DNA of 64,000 nt. Source: an uncultured Elusimicrobiales bacterium. Lineage in GTDB: Bacteria > Elusimicrobiota > Elusimicrobia > Elusimicrobiales > Elusimicrobiaceae. Below, one piece after another: positions 15,069 to 23,620 of this stretch (the first letter of the stretch is position 1; the number at the start of each line of letters is the position of its first letter). Below the pieces are notes generated by a model that was given only the letters and a program-made list of their open reading frames with translations, made no database searches and was not told the DNA's origin. The position numbers and the translations under genes were made by a program. The stretch lies in the NCBI GenBank assembly GCA_944324115.1, contig CALUVB010000003.1, positions 1-64,000 on the forward strand, given 5' to 3'.

Positions 15069-16325
15069 ATGTGTTTCCATTATGAAAACGGAGAAATGTA
15101 TGCGGAGGGCGTGGCGTTGGAAAAAATAGCGCAGGAAGTGGGCACTCCTTTTTATTGCTATTCTTATGGCAAATTGGCTGCCAATATAGCAGGATACCGC
15201 CGTGCGCTGGAGCCATTCCACAGCACAGTATGTTATTCTGTCAAAGCTAATGCCAATTTGGCGGTGGTGTCTGCCGTGGCGGCTTTGGGCGGCGGGGCAG
15301 ATGTGGTGTCTGGAGGAGAGTTGTTCTTGGCGCTTAAAGCCGGCATAACACCCGACAAAATCGTATTTTCCGGTGTAGGCAAAACCGAAGAGGAACTGGA
15401 ACAAGCACTCCGGCACGGCATACGGCAGATTAATGTGGAATCGGCCGAAGAATTGCAGCTATTGGCGCGTGTGGCGCAGCGCATAGGGGCGCGCGCCAAT
15501 GTGGCGCTGCGCGTAAATCCAGACGTTGATGCGTTAACCCATGTTAAAATTACAACGGGGAAAAAAGAAAATAAATTCGGTGTGCCTTGGCCGGAAGCAC
15601 ATGAACTATACCACGCGGCAGCCCAGATGCCGTCGCTGCGGGTGTGTGGGATAGCCGTGCATATTGGGTCGCAACTGTTAGATTTGGAGCCGTTTCGTTT
15701 GGCATTTACGCGCATAGCGGCTATGGTACAGGCATTGGAAGCTGACGGAATTACTATTGAAAATATAGATTTGGGCGGCGGTTTGGGGATAAATTATAAT
15801 GTGGAACTTCCACCTACCTGTGAGGCGTATGCCCAGGTAGTGCGTGAAACGTTGGGAGGATTGGATAAACATATTATTGTGGAGCCGGGCCGTTCGGTAA
15901 TAGGCAATGCCGGTGTTTTGGTGACTCAAGTGCTCTATACAAAACAAACAGACCAGAAACGCTTTATTATTGTTGATGCGGGCATGAATGATTTAATACG
16001 TCCGGCTATGTATGATGCTTGGCACAGCATATTGCCGGTGCACCGCGCGGGTACGGCTCCGATTGTGGCTGATATTGTGGGGCCTATCTGTGAGTCGGGA
16101 GATGTGTTTGCCAAAGAGCGTATTATTGAGCCTGTGCAACCGGGCCGCCTATTAGCTATAATGTGTGCTGGAGCATATGGCGCGGCGATGGCTTCTCAAT
16201 ATAATTTCCGTCCGCTTCCGGCGGAAGTAATGGTGCGCGGAAATGAGTATGCCGTCGTGCGCCGTCGCAGCAGTTATGAAGAAATGCTGGAAGGCCAACA
16301 AGTGCCCTCCTGGATTGGAAAATGA
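15069..16325 (+). CDS. lysA: Diaminopimelate decarboxylase
   Basis: A 418-residue fold-III PLP enzyme that converts meso-diaminopimelate to lysine. Seen are the PLP lysine (K59 in Y-S-V-K-A-N), the phosphate-binding glycine loop (L-G-G-G-L-G), E-P-G-R-S, and the active-site segment I-C-E-S-G-D contributed across the dimer. Length is typical. A strong GGGAGGAG ribosome site 5 nt upstream fixes the ATG. It is the first structural gene after the attenuator and overlaps the aspartokinase start by 4 nt, so the first and last steps of lysine synthesis are translated together. Confidence 0.95.
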   Translation: MCFHYENGEMYAEGVALEKIAQEVGTPFYCYSYGKLAANIAGYRRALEPFHSTVCYSVKANANLAVVSAVAALGGGADVVSGGELFLALKAGITPDKIVFSGVGKTEEELEQALRHGIRQINVESAEELQLLARVAQRIGARANVALRVNPDVDALTHVKITTGKKENKFGVPWPEAHELYHAAAQMPSLRVCGIAVHIGSQLLDLEPFRLAFTRIAAMVQALEADGITIENIDLGGGLGINYNVELPPTCEAYAQVVRETLGGLDKHIIVEPGRSVIGNAGVLVTQVLYTKQTDQKRFIIVDAGMNDLIRPAMYDAWHSILPVHRAGTAPIVADIVGPICESGDVFAKERIIEPVQPGRLLAIMCAGAYGAAMASQYNFRPLPAEVMVRGNEYAVVRRRSSYEEMLEGQQVPSWIGK

Positions 16326-17059
16326 ATATGAGCAAACAGATTTGTATTATGAAATTTGGCGGCAATACGCTGGCTAATAAGCAGAAACTTTTGATGGCTG
16401 CCCAATTGATTAAAGCCCGTTATGATAAAGGGTTCTTGCCGGTGATTGTAGCTTCTGCCAACGGCAATTTGACCGACGTATTGTTGGACCATGCCTACAG
16501 CATTAGCCGCAACCCTGATAAGCGGGAGCTGGATATGCTTATCACGACTGGGGAACGGGTTAGCGTGGCGCTTTTGTCTATTGCTCTGCGTGATATTGGC
16601 GTACCATCGGTTTCCTTGACGGGAAGCCAAATCGGTCTTATTACCACGTGTGCGCATACCGGGGCGGATATTTTGACGCTCAAAGGAGACCGCTTGGTGC
16701 GTGAGCTGGAAGCGGGCCATGTGCCTGTGGTGGCTGGGTTCCAGGGAATAGGCGAGAATAAAGAAATTACGACGCTTAAACGCGGCGGATCTGATGTCTC
16801 TGCGGTATTTTTAGCCAGCCAGTTGGGAGCCACTCATGTGGAAATGATTAAAGATGTCGACGGTGTTTATAGCGCAGACCCCAACAAGGACCTGCAAGCG
16901 CAAAAGTATGAGGTGCTGGATTTTGATGAAATGTATAAGCTGGCTCTGAACGGGGCCAATGTGCTGCACCCCGATGCGGTGCGGCTGGCAAAAGAAAAAG
17001 GAATAGAAATACGCATTGTTCACTATCAGACTGGTCAGACCGGTACGGTTATTAAATAA
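16322..17059 (+). CDS. lysC: Aspartate kinase, catalytic domain only
   Basis: A 245-residue amino-acid kinase. Markers: K-F-G-G-N-T-L at the N-terminus, T-T-G-E-R-V-S, K-R-G-G-S-D-V-S-A-V near residue 155, D-V-D-G-V-Y-S-A-D-P, and the aspartokinase-type E-M-Y-K-L-A-L-N-G-A-N-V-L-H-P-D-A-V. It stops where usual aspartokinases (about 400-460 residues) continue into two ACT domains that bind lysine or threonine. A terminator follows, so this is not a split gene. Without ACT domains the enzyme should be insensitive to lysine feedback, which fits an operon regulated at transcription. Another amino-acid kinase function cannot be fully excluded, but fusion to lysA by overlap supports the call. Confidence 0.8.
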   Translation: MNMSKQICIMKFGGNTLANKQKLLMAAQLIKARYDKGFLPVIVASANGNLTDVLLDHAYSISRNPDKRELDMLITTGERVSVALLSIALRDIGVPSVSLTGSQIGLITTCAHTGADILTLKGDRLVRELEAGHVPVVAGFQGIGENKEITTLKRGGSDVSAVFLASQLGATHVEMIKDVDGVYSADPNKDLQAQKYEVLDFDEMYKLALNGANVLHPDAVRLAKEKGIEIRIVHYQTGQTGTVIK

Positions 17060-17068
17060 AAGCCTTCA

Positions 17069-17098
17069 AAAGACCCTGCCTTTTGGCGGGGTCTTTTT
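17069..17098 (+). terminator. Intrinsic terminator after the lysA-aspartokinase operon
   Basis: A 12-bp stem (AAAGACCCTGCC/GGCGGGGTCTTT, TTTT loop, one T-G pair) runs into a T tract. Confidence 0.88.
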
Positions 17099-17136
17099 AT
17101 TGGTGCGTGAAAATGCCCGAACGCGTAATATTTTAG

Positions 17137-17149
17137 TAAAATAGCAGTA
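17137..17149 (+). promoter_or_regulatory. -10 element placing the M50 protease mRNA start at its ATG
   Basis: TAAAAT (17137-17142) is followed by exactly 6 nt and the ATG at 17149. No ribosome site is present. The -35 region is weak. It is probably the promoter for the long downstream run starting with the M50 gene and trpS. Confidence 0.5.
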
Positions 17150-17784
17150 TGGATTTGTTTATCATTTTGCCGATATTGTTTTTTTCCATTGTGCTGCATG
17201 AGTTCGCACATGGATATGTGGCTTACCGTATGGGAGATGATACGGCGTATGTTATGGGCCGTTTAACGCTCAATCCCCTTAAACATGTAGATTGGGTGGG
17301 AACGTTTGCCGTGCCGGGATTGTGCTATTTGATGGGACTGCCGATGTTCGGCTGGGCCAAGCCGGTGCCGGTAAATGCAATGCGTTTGCCTTCTCCGCGT
17401 ATGAGTATGGGCAAGGTGGGGTTGGCGGGGCCGTCGGCCAATTTGCTGCTGGCAGTGGTGTGCGCGTTTTTGATTAAGCTTACGTTGGTGACGAATATAC
17501 TGTCTGCGCATGCGGCGGAGCAAACAATTCATTTTTTAGTGTATGGCCTTCAGATTAATGTGCTGCTGGCGGTATTTAATCTAATGCCTATTCCGCCTCT
17601 TGACGGAGGGCATATTGTGGCGGCTTTGTTGCCGCTCAATGCAGCGGTGGCCTATGCGCGCTTTTTTGGGCGGTGGGGCATGTATGTGGTGCTGGGACTG
17701 ATTATAACGGGAATGTTTCGTTTTATTTTATATCCGCCTATGTATTTGGTGGTTAGTTTGTTGGGAAAAATTTTTGGTATTTAA
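17149..17784 (+). CDS. Site-2 protease family (M50) membrane peptidase
   Basis: A 211-residue polytopic protein with the zinc site H17-E-F-A-H21 in the first helix and the second M50 motif N-L-M-P-I-P-P-L-D-G-G-H in the second half. Five or so membrane helices and no PDZ domain; it resembles the compact Rv/YwhC-like M50 group rather than RseP. It probably cuts substrates within the membrane, but no anti-sigma factor or other substrate is nearby. It begins a long + strand run and is followed 9 nt later by trpS, with an AAAGAGG ribosome site in between. Confidence 0.88.
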   Translation: MDLFIILPILFFSIVLHEFAHGYVAYRMGDDTAYVMGRLTLNPLKHVDWVGTFAVPGLCYLMGLPMFGWAKPVPVNAMRLPSPRMSMGKVGLAGPSANLLLAVVCAFLIKLTLVTNILSAHAAEQTIHFLVYGLQINVLLAVFNLMPIPPLDGGHIVAALLPLNAAVAYARFFGRWGMYVVLGLIITGMFRFILYPPMYLVVSLLGKIFGI

Positions 17785-17793
17785 AGAGGACAC

Positions 17794-18855
17794 ATGAGTA
17801 CAGAAATTATCGTATCCGGTATGCGCCCGACGGGCAAATTGCATTTGGGAAATTATCACGGGGCGCTGAAAAACTGGGTGGAGCTGCAGAATAAATACAG
17901 ATGCTTTTTCTTTGTAGCAGATTTGCATGCGCTGACCACTGCTTATGAACATACCGAAAACTTGGCCCAAAACAGCGAACAAATGCTGGTGGATTGGCTC
18001 TCTGCGGGATTGGATCCGCAGAAATGCACCATTTTTATCCAATCCGACGTGCCGCAGGTAAGCGAACTAAATACATTGCTGGGTATGATTACTCCGCTGG
18101 GCTGGCTGTTGCGCAACCCGACGTATAAAGAACAAATCCAAGAGCTGCTGGCCCGCAAATACGCCGGGCAATTGCAGGGAGATGAAAACGCCCCGTTGGC
18201 TGAGCGCGTCAAAGGATTGGCTGACGAAGATATTTCTGTTTATGGATTTTTGGGTTATCCAGTGCTGATGGCGACGGATATTTTAATTCATAAGGCCGCC
18301 TTGGTGCCTGTGGGACAAGACCAAACCGCCCATTTGGAAATCGCGCGGGATTTGGTGCGCCGCTTTAATGAAATTTATGGTGTGGATAATGTATTTGCAG
18401 AGCCCAAGCCGCTGTTTACCAAAATAGCCAAAGTGCCCGGATTAGACGGACACAAAATGTCCAAATCGTATAACAACACCATTGACTTGGGAGAAGATTT
18501 GGACAGTGTGCGCAAAAAAGTCATGTCCATGTATACCGATCCTAATAAAAAGAAAGCCAACGACCCTGCCGATCCGGAAGGGTGCGTCGTGTTTGCTTTC
18601 CACAAAATTTATAATCCGGAGTGGCAGAAACGCTGTGAAGAATGTAAAGCCGGCGCACTGGGTTGTGTGGCCTGCAAGAAACAGCTTTTTGCTTTGATGG
18701 AGCCGGAGTTGAAAGCGTTTTTAGACAGACGTAAAATTTTTGAGAATGACAAAGCCCAGCTGCAGGCTATTTTACATAGCGGTAAAGAAGCCGCGCGCGC
18801 TTCGGCGGAAGTGACGCTGCAAGAAGCCAAACGGGCTATGAAAGTGATTAAATGA
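17794..18855 (+). CDS. trpS: Tryptophanyl-tRNA synthetase
   Basis: A 353-residue class Ic synthetase. The HIGH-like segment is P-T-G-K-L-H-L-G-N-Y-H-G near residues 11-22 and the KMSKS loop is H-K-M-S-K-S-Y-N-N near 215. A small cluster with four Cys (C-E-E-C-K-A-G-A-L-G-C-V-A-C near 274-287) looks like a metal-binding knuckle, found in a subset of TrpRS enzymes. No attenuator or T-box is visible upstream. It overlaps scpA by 4 nt. Confidence 0.94.
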   Translation: MSTEIIVSGMRPTGKLHLGNYHGALKNWVELQNKYRCFFFVADLHALTTAYEHTENLAQNSEQMLVDWLSAGLDPQKCTIFIQSDVPQVSELNTLLGMITPLGWLLRNPTYKEQIQELLARKYAGQLQGDENAPLAERVKGLADEDISVYGFLGYPVLMATDILIHKAALVPVGQDQTAHLEIARDLVRRFNEIYGVDNVFAEPKPLFTKIAKVPGLDGHKMSKSYNNTIDLGEDLDSVRKKVMSMYTDPNKKKANDPADPEGCVVFAFHKIYNPEWQKRCEECKAGALGCVACKKQLFALMEPELKAFLDRRKIFENDKAQLQAILHSGKEAARASAEVTLQEAKRAMKVIK

Positions 18856-19613
18856 TAAGTACGGCGCCTATTAATGTTCACATTAATGTGTTTGAAGGTC
18901 CGATGGACCTTCTGCTGCATCTTATCAAAAAAGACAATTTAGACGTCACGGATATAACTATCTCCGAAATTACCAAACAATATTTGGATTATTTAAATGT
19001 AATGAAAGAGCTGAATTTGGAGATAGCCGGTGAATTCTTGGTCATGGCAAGCACGTTGATGCAAATTAAGGCGAAAAGTCTGCTTCCTTCTCAAGTGCCC
19101 ACCAGCGAAAATGAAGGACCGGATCCGGCCAAAGAGCTGATTGCCAAACTGCTTGAATACCAAAAATATAAAGAGGCGGGAAAATTTTTAGAAAGCAAAC
19201 TGGAAGAAAATAAAGATAACTTTTACAAATCCGCGCCGATTTTTGATAATGGCGAAAAGGTGCTTAATCTGCAGTTGTTTGATTTGCTTTCTGCTGTTAA
19301 ACGTGCTTTTGACCGCTTAGACGAAAGAAAACGCGTAGAACTGTTGAAAATAGAGGAGTTCCCCATTGAAAGCAAAATGGAAAAAGTAGTGCAAATGCTC
19401 AAGACGCGTCACTGGATTTTGCTTGATGATATTTTTGTGGGGGAAACGAAAAAGCGCGGCATTATCACCTGTTTTATGGCGGTGTTGGAATTGATGAAAA
19501 TCAAGAAGCTGTTGGCTCGTCAAGATGAACAAGACGGCCAAATACGTATTTATTTGAACCCTGATAACAAAGATACGGATTTCCGCGAGCTCATGCATGG
19601 AGACGCGGCTTGA
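18852..19613 (+). CDS. scpA: Segregation and condensation protein A (kleisin)
   Basis: A 253-residue kleisin. The N-terminus carries the ScpA signature V-F-E-G-P-M-D-L-L-L-H-L-I-K-K, followed by L-D-V-T-D-I-T-I-S-E-I-T. The C-terminal winged-helix part includes I-I-T-C-F-M-A-V-L-E-L-M-K. ScpA bridges the Smc heads and recruits ScpB in the bacterial condensin. The ATG overlaps the trpS stop and scpB follows 12 nt later; smc itself is not in the window. Confidence 0.93.
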   Translation: MISTAPINVHINVFEGPMDLLLHLIKKDNLDVTDITISEITKQYLDYLNVMKELNLEIAGEFLVMASTLMQIKAKSLLPSQVPTSENEGPDPAKELIAKLLEYQKYKEAGKFLESKLEENKDNFYKSAPIFDNGEKVLNLQLFDLLSAVKRAFDRLDERKRVELLKIEEFPIESKMEKVVQMLKTRHWILLDDIFVGETKKRGIITCFMAVLELMKIKKLLARQDEQDGQIRIYLNPDNKDTDFRELMHGDAA

Positions 19614-19625
19614 TACGGAGATTTT

Positions 19626-20750
19626 ATGGAAGAAAAGTGGCAAACGGCGCCCCATGCCGAACAAACCCTCTCTGAGAAGGAACAAGATTTAAACGCCGCG
19701 GCGGAAACTTTGCCGCAAGAGGCGAATGTACCAGTGCAGACTGTGCCGGCGCAGGAACAAGAAGTTTCTTCGGTTGGTGATATACCGCAGGCAGATTCAA
19801 GCGGCCCGCAGACGCAGCAAAGTGCCGCTGCGGAGCAAGGAGCGCCAACTGCAGATGTTTCTCCGTGTACGGCGGAAAATGAGGCGGAACTGCTTGCCAG
19901 TGACGAAGCGAAACAAATCATTGAAAATTTGCTTTTTATTACCGATCGGCCTTTAAAACCTTCCCGGATAGCGGAAGTGGTAGAAAGTGTCAATGCGAAA
20001 CGGGTGCTGGAAATTATTAATGAATTGGCCCGAGAATACGCCGACACGGGGCGCGCTATACGTATTTTAGAAATTGGCGGCGGATATCAGATGTGCACCA
20101 AACCCGAATATGGGCGTTGGGTGCGGCGGCTGTATAATGAGAAGATGACGACGCGTCTGTCCAATGCGGCGTTGGAAACATTGGCCATTATCGCCTATAA
20201 ACAGCCTGTTACGCGCGCCGAAATGGAAATGATACGCGGTGTTGATGTGGCAGCTCCGCTGGAGCGGCTGCTGGAGCGCGGTTTGGTGCGCGTGCTGGGT
20301 AAACGCGATACTATCGGCCGCCCGATGGTATATGGCACTACAGATGAATTTTTGCGTTTGTTTGGACTTAATAAAATTTCGGAGCTTCCGGATTTGCAGG
20401 TGTTTGCTGCCAAACAAGTGCAGGAAAAACAAGAAGACTTACCCTTTGAAGAAAAATTGCCGCCTTTGGGTGAGCCTGCCATTTTAGCGTTGGAAGAAGA
20501 AACGGGCGATGCGGCAGATGCCTTTTTTAAACGCCCCAAAAATATGTTTGATTCCGAAGATATGTCTGAAAACCCGGATAAAGCAGAAATGGCTGCCGAT
20601 GAGCCCAATGCCCAATCCGAGGGCAAAGAGGGAACGGAGTCTTTGGCTGTGCCGTCTTTGCAGCAGGCCTCTGAGCCGCATCAGGAGCCGCCAAATACAT
20701 CGGCCCAACAGCCGCTTGTACAAGATTTGAAAGAGGAGGAACAGGCATGA
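19626..20750 (+). CDS. scpB: Segregation and condensation protein B with long disordered tails
   Basis: The ScpB core (two winged-helix domains) covers roughly residues 90-260, with the family's L-E-T-L-A-I-I-A-Y-K-Q-P-V-T-R-A-E-M and R-D-T-I-G-R-P-M-V-Y-G-T-T-D-E-F-L. The full protein is 374 residues, near twice the usual 180-200: about 90 residues of Glu/Gln/Ala-rich sequence precede the core and about 115 follow it, both low-complexity and acidic. The early start is supported by a GGAGATTTT ribosome region. It partners ScpA in the Smc complex; the tails may be linkers or interaction arms. It overlaps glgA by 4 nt. Confidence 0.92.
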   Translation: MEEKWQTAPHAEQTLSEKEQDLNAAAETLPQEANVPVQTVPAQEQEVSSVGDIPQADSSGPQTQQSAAAEQGAPTADVSPCTAENEAELLASDEAKQIIENLLFITDRPLKPSRIAEVVESVNAKRVLEIINELAREYADTGRAIRILEIGGGYQMCTKPEYGRWVRRLYNEKMTTRLSNAALETLAIIAYKQPVTRAEMEMIRGVDVAAPLERLLERGLVRVLGKRDTIGRPMVYGTTDEFLRLFGLNKISELPDLQVFAAKQVQEKQEDLPFEEKLPPLGEPAILALEEETGDAADAFFKRPKNMFDSEDMSENPDKAEMAADEPNAQSEGKEGTESLAVPSLQQASEPHQEPPNTSAQQPLVQDLKEEEQA

Positions 20751-22198
20751 ATATCGTTTTAGCCGCCAGTGAGGCGTTTCCGTTTTGTAAAACTGGAGGA
20801 TTGGCAGATGTGGTGGGAGCGCTCGGACAGCAGTTGGCCGGGCAAAAAGGCAACAAAGTTCTTTTGTTTTTGCCCCATTACCGCAATATACGGCGGGTTT
20901 CCTCTTTAAAAGTAGTGCCGGGAGTATATTTAATCCCAGTGGGGGATAAGATAGAGCAGGTCTCTTTGTCTTATATCAATTGGGGAAATGTATTGGTGTT
21001 CTTTGTAGGGAACCGCAAATATTTTGACCGGCCGGAGCTTTACCGCACCAAGCTGGGCGATTATGTGGATAACGATGAACGTTTTATTTTATTTAGCCGG
21101 GCTGTGTTGGAAGGGTGCAAGTTCGTGGGCTTTCGCCCGGATTTGATTCATTGTCATGATTGGCAAACTGCGTTGATTCCGGCCTATCTCAAGACCGTAT
21201 ACAAATTAGACGCCTTCTATACGCGCACCCGTTGTTTGCTGACACTGCATAATATTGCTTACCAGGGGCATTTCCCTTATTCCACCTTTGAAAAAGCAGG
21301 CTTTCACCCGGTGGATTTCACTCCGGACAAGTTTGAGTATTATGGCGGGATTAGCTTTTTGAAAAGCGGTATCGTGTTTGCAGACAATGTCAGCACAGTC
21401 AGCCCCAACTATGCCAAAGAAGTACAAACCGACCCGGCAATGGGATTTGGCTTGGAAGGATTGCTGAAATACCGCAGTAAAAACTTTTGCGGTATTGTCA
21501 ACGGGATTGATACCGAGATTTGGGATCCGGAAATAGACCCGCTGCTGCCTGTGGGGTATGACGCGGTCACCTTCGCCAAGAATAAACCGGTTTCTAAACA
21601 GGCTTTACAGCAAGAGCTTAATTTAGAGGAAAATCCGCAAAAGCCGCTGGTGGGCATTGTGTCCCGGTTGGATTACCAAAAAGGCTTGGATATTGCCTCC
21701 GGCGTGATAGAGCGGCTGCATGAAAAGGCGCAGTTTGTCGTTTTGGGCTGCGGAGACCCCGTGCTGGAAAAACAATACCGGGAATTAGCCAAAAAATACC
21801 CCGCCCATGTGGCATATGCGGCGAAATTAGATGAAGAATTGGCCCATAAAATTTATGCCGGCGCGGATTTGTTTTTAATGCCGTCTCGTTTTGAACCGTG
21901 CGGCCTGTCGCAGATGATTTCCATGAAATACGGCACGCTGCCTGTGGTCAGCAAAGTGGGAGGCCTGGTGGATACGGTGACTGGTTATAAAGAAGGAACG
22001 GACAACGCTTCCGCTACGGGCTTTTTCATTAATACATTTAGCGAGAACGGTATTTATAATGCTTTGGATAAAGCGTTGACTGTTTTTGAAGATAAAAAAG
22101 TGTGGAATAAATTGGTAAAAAACGCTATGTCGCAGGATCATTCGTGGGACAAATCAGCCCGGGATTATATGGCGCTATATCAAAAGACATTGGCTTAA
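20747..22198 (+). CDS. glgA: Glycogen synthase (ADP-glucose type, GT5)
   Basis: A 483-residue GT-B glycosyltransferase. The N-terminal K-T-G-G-L-A-D-V (K15 region) binds the sugar nucleotide phosphate; the C-terminal half has R-L-D-Y-Q-K-G, S-R-F-E-P-C-G-L-S-Q and a G-G-L-V-D-T-V loop. It adds glucose to alpha-1,4-glucan chains. Other glg genes are absent here. The 4-nt overlap with scpB and 10-nt gap to the phosphatase place it in the same transcript. Confidence 0.93.
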   Translation: MNIVLAASEAFPFCKTGGLADVVGALGQQLAGQKGNKVLLFLPHYRNIRRVSSLKVVPGVYLIPVGDKIEQVSLSYINWGNVLVFFVGNRKYFDRPELYRTKLGDYVDNDERFILFSRAVLEGCKFVGFRPDLIHCHDWQTALIPAYLKTVYKLDAFYTRTRCLLTLHNIAYQGHFPYSTFEKAGFHPVDFTPDKFEYYGGISFLKSGIVFADNVSTVSPNYAKEVQTDPAMGFGLEGLLKYRSKNFCGIVNGIDTEIWDPEIDPLLPVGYDAVTFAKNKPVSKQALQQELNLEENPQKPLVGIVSRLDYQKGLDIASGVIERLHEKAQFVVLGCGDPVLEKQYRELAKKYPAHVAYAAKLDEELAHKIYAGADLFLMPSRFEPCGLSQMISMKYGTLPVVSKVGGLVDTVTGYKEGTDNASATGFFINTFSENGIYNALDKALTVFEDKKVWNKLVKNAMSQDHSWDKSARDYMALYQKTLA

Positions 22199-22208
22199 TG
22201 AGGGAAAT

Positions 22209-23603
22209 ATGAAAAGCAAAAAATACTTTTTGTTATTAATCGGCATTCTGGTATCCGCCGTTTGTACCGGTGCGGAACCGACTGTGGAGCTTGCAGCTTC
22301 CCCTAAAGCAAAAAATATCATTTGGATTATCGGCGATGGTATGGGGCCAGGCGCTATGGGTATGTTTATGCAGGGGGTGCGCTTGACGGATTTGCCGCAA
22401 TATCCGGATAAGCAATCCGTCTTGGAGCGGTTTATTGATGCTTCAGTAAGCGGATTTTATTTTAATCATACCTATAATACAATTGTTACTGATTCAGCCG
22501 GTTCCGCCACACAAATGGCTACAGGGGCCTTATCCCGGCCGGATTATGTGGGTATAGACTATCAAGGAGAAAAAAAAGTCAATCTGTTGGAAGAAGCCTT
22601 GTCCCGGGGTAAATCCGTCGGTGTTATTACGGATTCATATGTAGCAGATGCCACGCCGGCCGGTTTCTTGGCTCATACAAAGAGCCGCAAAGATAAATAT
22701 GAGATCGCCCGTCAAACTGTGCAGGGCGCAGCGCAGGTGGTATTGGGCGGCGGCAAAAAATATTTTGAGGGAAAAGAGAACAAAAAACTGCTTAAAACAG
22801 CCCGCAAAGAAGGTTGGACCGTGGTGGAAAACGCCAAAGAGCTGGCTAAAGTAAAAAAAGGCCGGGTGCTGGGGCTGTTTGCAGAAGAAGCCATGCCTTT
22901 TTATACGGAAATGGACCGCTATGAACAGACCCCTACGCTAAAAGAGATGACGCAGAAAGCGGTGGAGTTGCTGGCGCAAAATGAGAATGGATTCGTGTTG
23001 GTGATAGAAGCCGGCAAAATTGATTGGGCCCTGCATGATCAAGAAGCCGGGCCTGCTATGTGGGAAATGGTAAATCTAGATGAGACGCTGGCCTATGTGT
23101 GGGATTTTGCCCGGCAGCAAGGCAATACGCTGGTTTATTTGAATGCCGATCATGAAACCGGGGTGCCGGTGTTTCATTATCGGCATTTGGATTCAGAGAC
23201 AGTGAAACATAAATCGGCCCAAGGGGAAATGCTTTACAGCGGGAATATGGATTATGTCAATACTCCCTACTATCAGAAAATATTTGACTATAAAGATCTG
23301 CTGTATTATGTGTATCCCAAATTTAAGGCATTGCCTCCGCAGGAACAAACGGCGGAAAAATTGCAGCAAATGGCAGATGAGGCTTTTGGAGGACATATTG
23401 ACCTGCGGTTGGAAGGTCAAGTGCCGGATTATGCCGGTTTAATCGCTAAGCTCAATGAAGCGTTGGGAATGCGTTGGGCTACGGATACCCATTCGTCTGG
23501 TATGTTGCTGGGGGTGGCGTACGGCCCCGGGGCTGACGGGTTTTCCGGAGTGTATCATAATACGGATTTGAAAGGAAAATTTGAAAAAGCCTTGGGCTGG
23601 TAA
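22209..23603 (+). CDS. Exported alkaline phosphatase
   Basis: A 464-residue protein with a signal peptide (cleavage near residue 20) and an alkaline phosphatase core. Metal and catalytic motifs: I-G-D-G-M-G near residue 40, T-D-S-A-G-S-A-T-Q-M-A-T-G with the nucleophile Ser, E-A-G-K-I-D-W-A-L-H-D, N-A-D-H-E-T-G, and a late D-T-H-S-S-G. It hydrolyses phosphate monoesters in the periplasm using two Zn and one Mg. No Pho box or phosphate genes are nearby, and it sits inside a housekeeping run between glgA and ftsX. Confidence 0.9.
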   Translation: MKSKKYFLLLIGILVSAVCTGAEPTVELAASPKAKNIIWIIGDGMGPGAMGMFMQGVRLTDLPQYPDKQSVLERFIDASVSGFYFNHTYNTIVTDSAGSATQMATGALSRPDYVGIDYQGEKKVNLLEEALSRGKSVGVITDSYVADATPAGFLAHTKSRKDKYEIARQTVQGAAQVVLGGGKKYFEGKENKKLLKTARKEGWTVVENAKELAKVKKGRVLGLFAEEAMPFYTEMDRYEQTPTLKEMTQKAVELLAQNENGFVLVIEAGKIDWALHDQEAGPAMWEMVNLDETLAYVWDFARQQGNTLVYLNADHETGVPVFHYRHLDSETVKHKSAQGEMLYSGNMDYVNTPYYQKIFDYKDLLYYVYPKFKALPPQEQTAEKLQQMADEAFGGHIDLRLEGQVPDYAGLIAKLNEALGMRWATDTHSSGMLLGVAYGPGADGFSGVYHNTDLKGKFEKALGW

Positions 23604-23620
23604 GCTGGGCGGAGTCAGAT

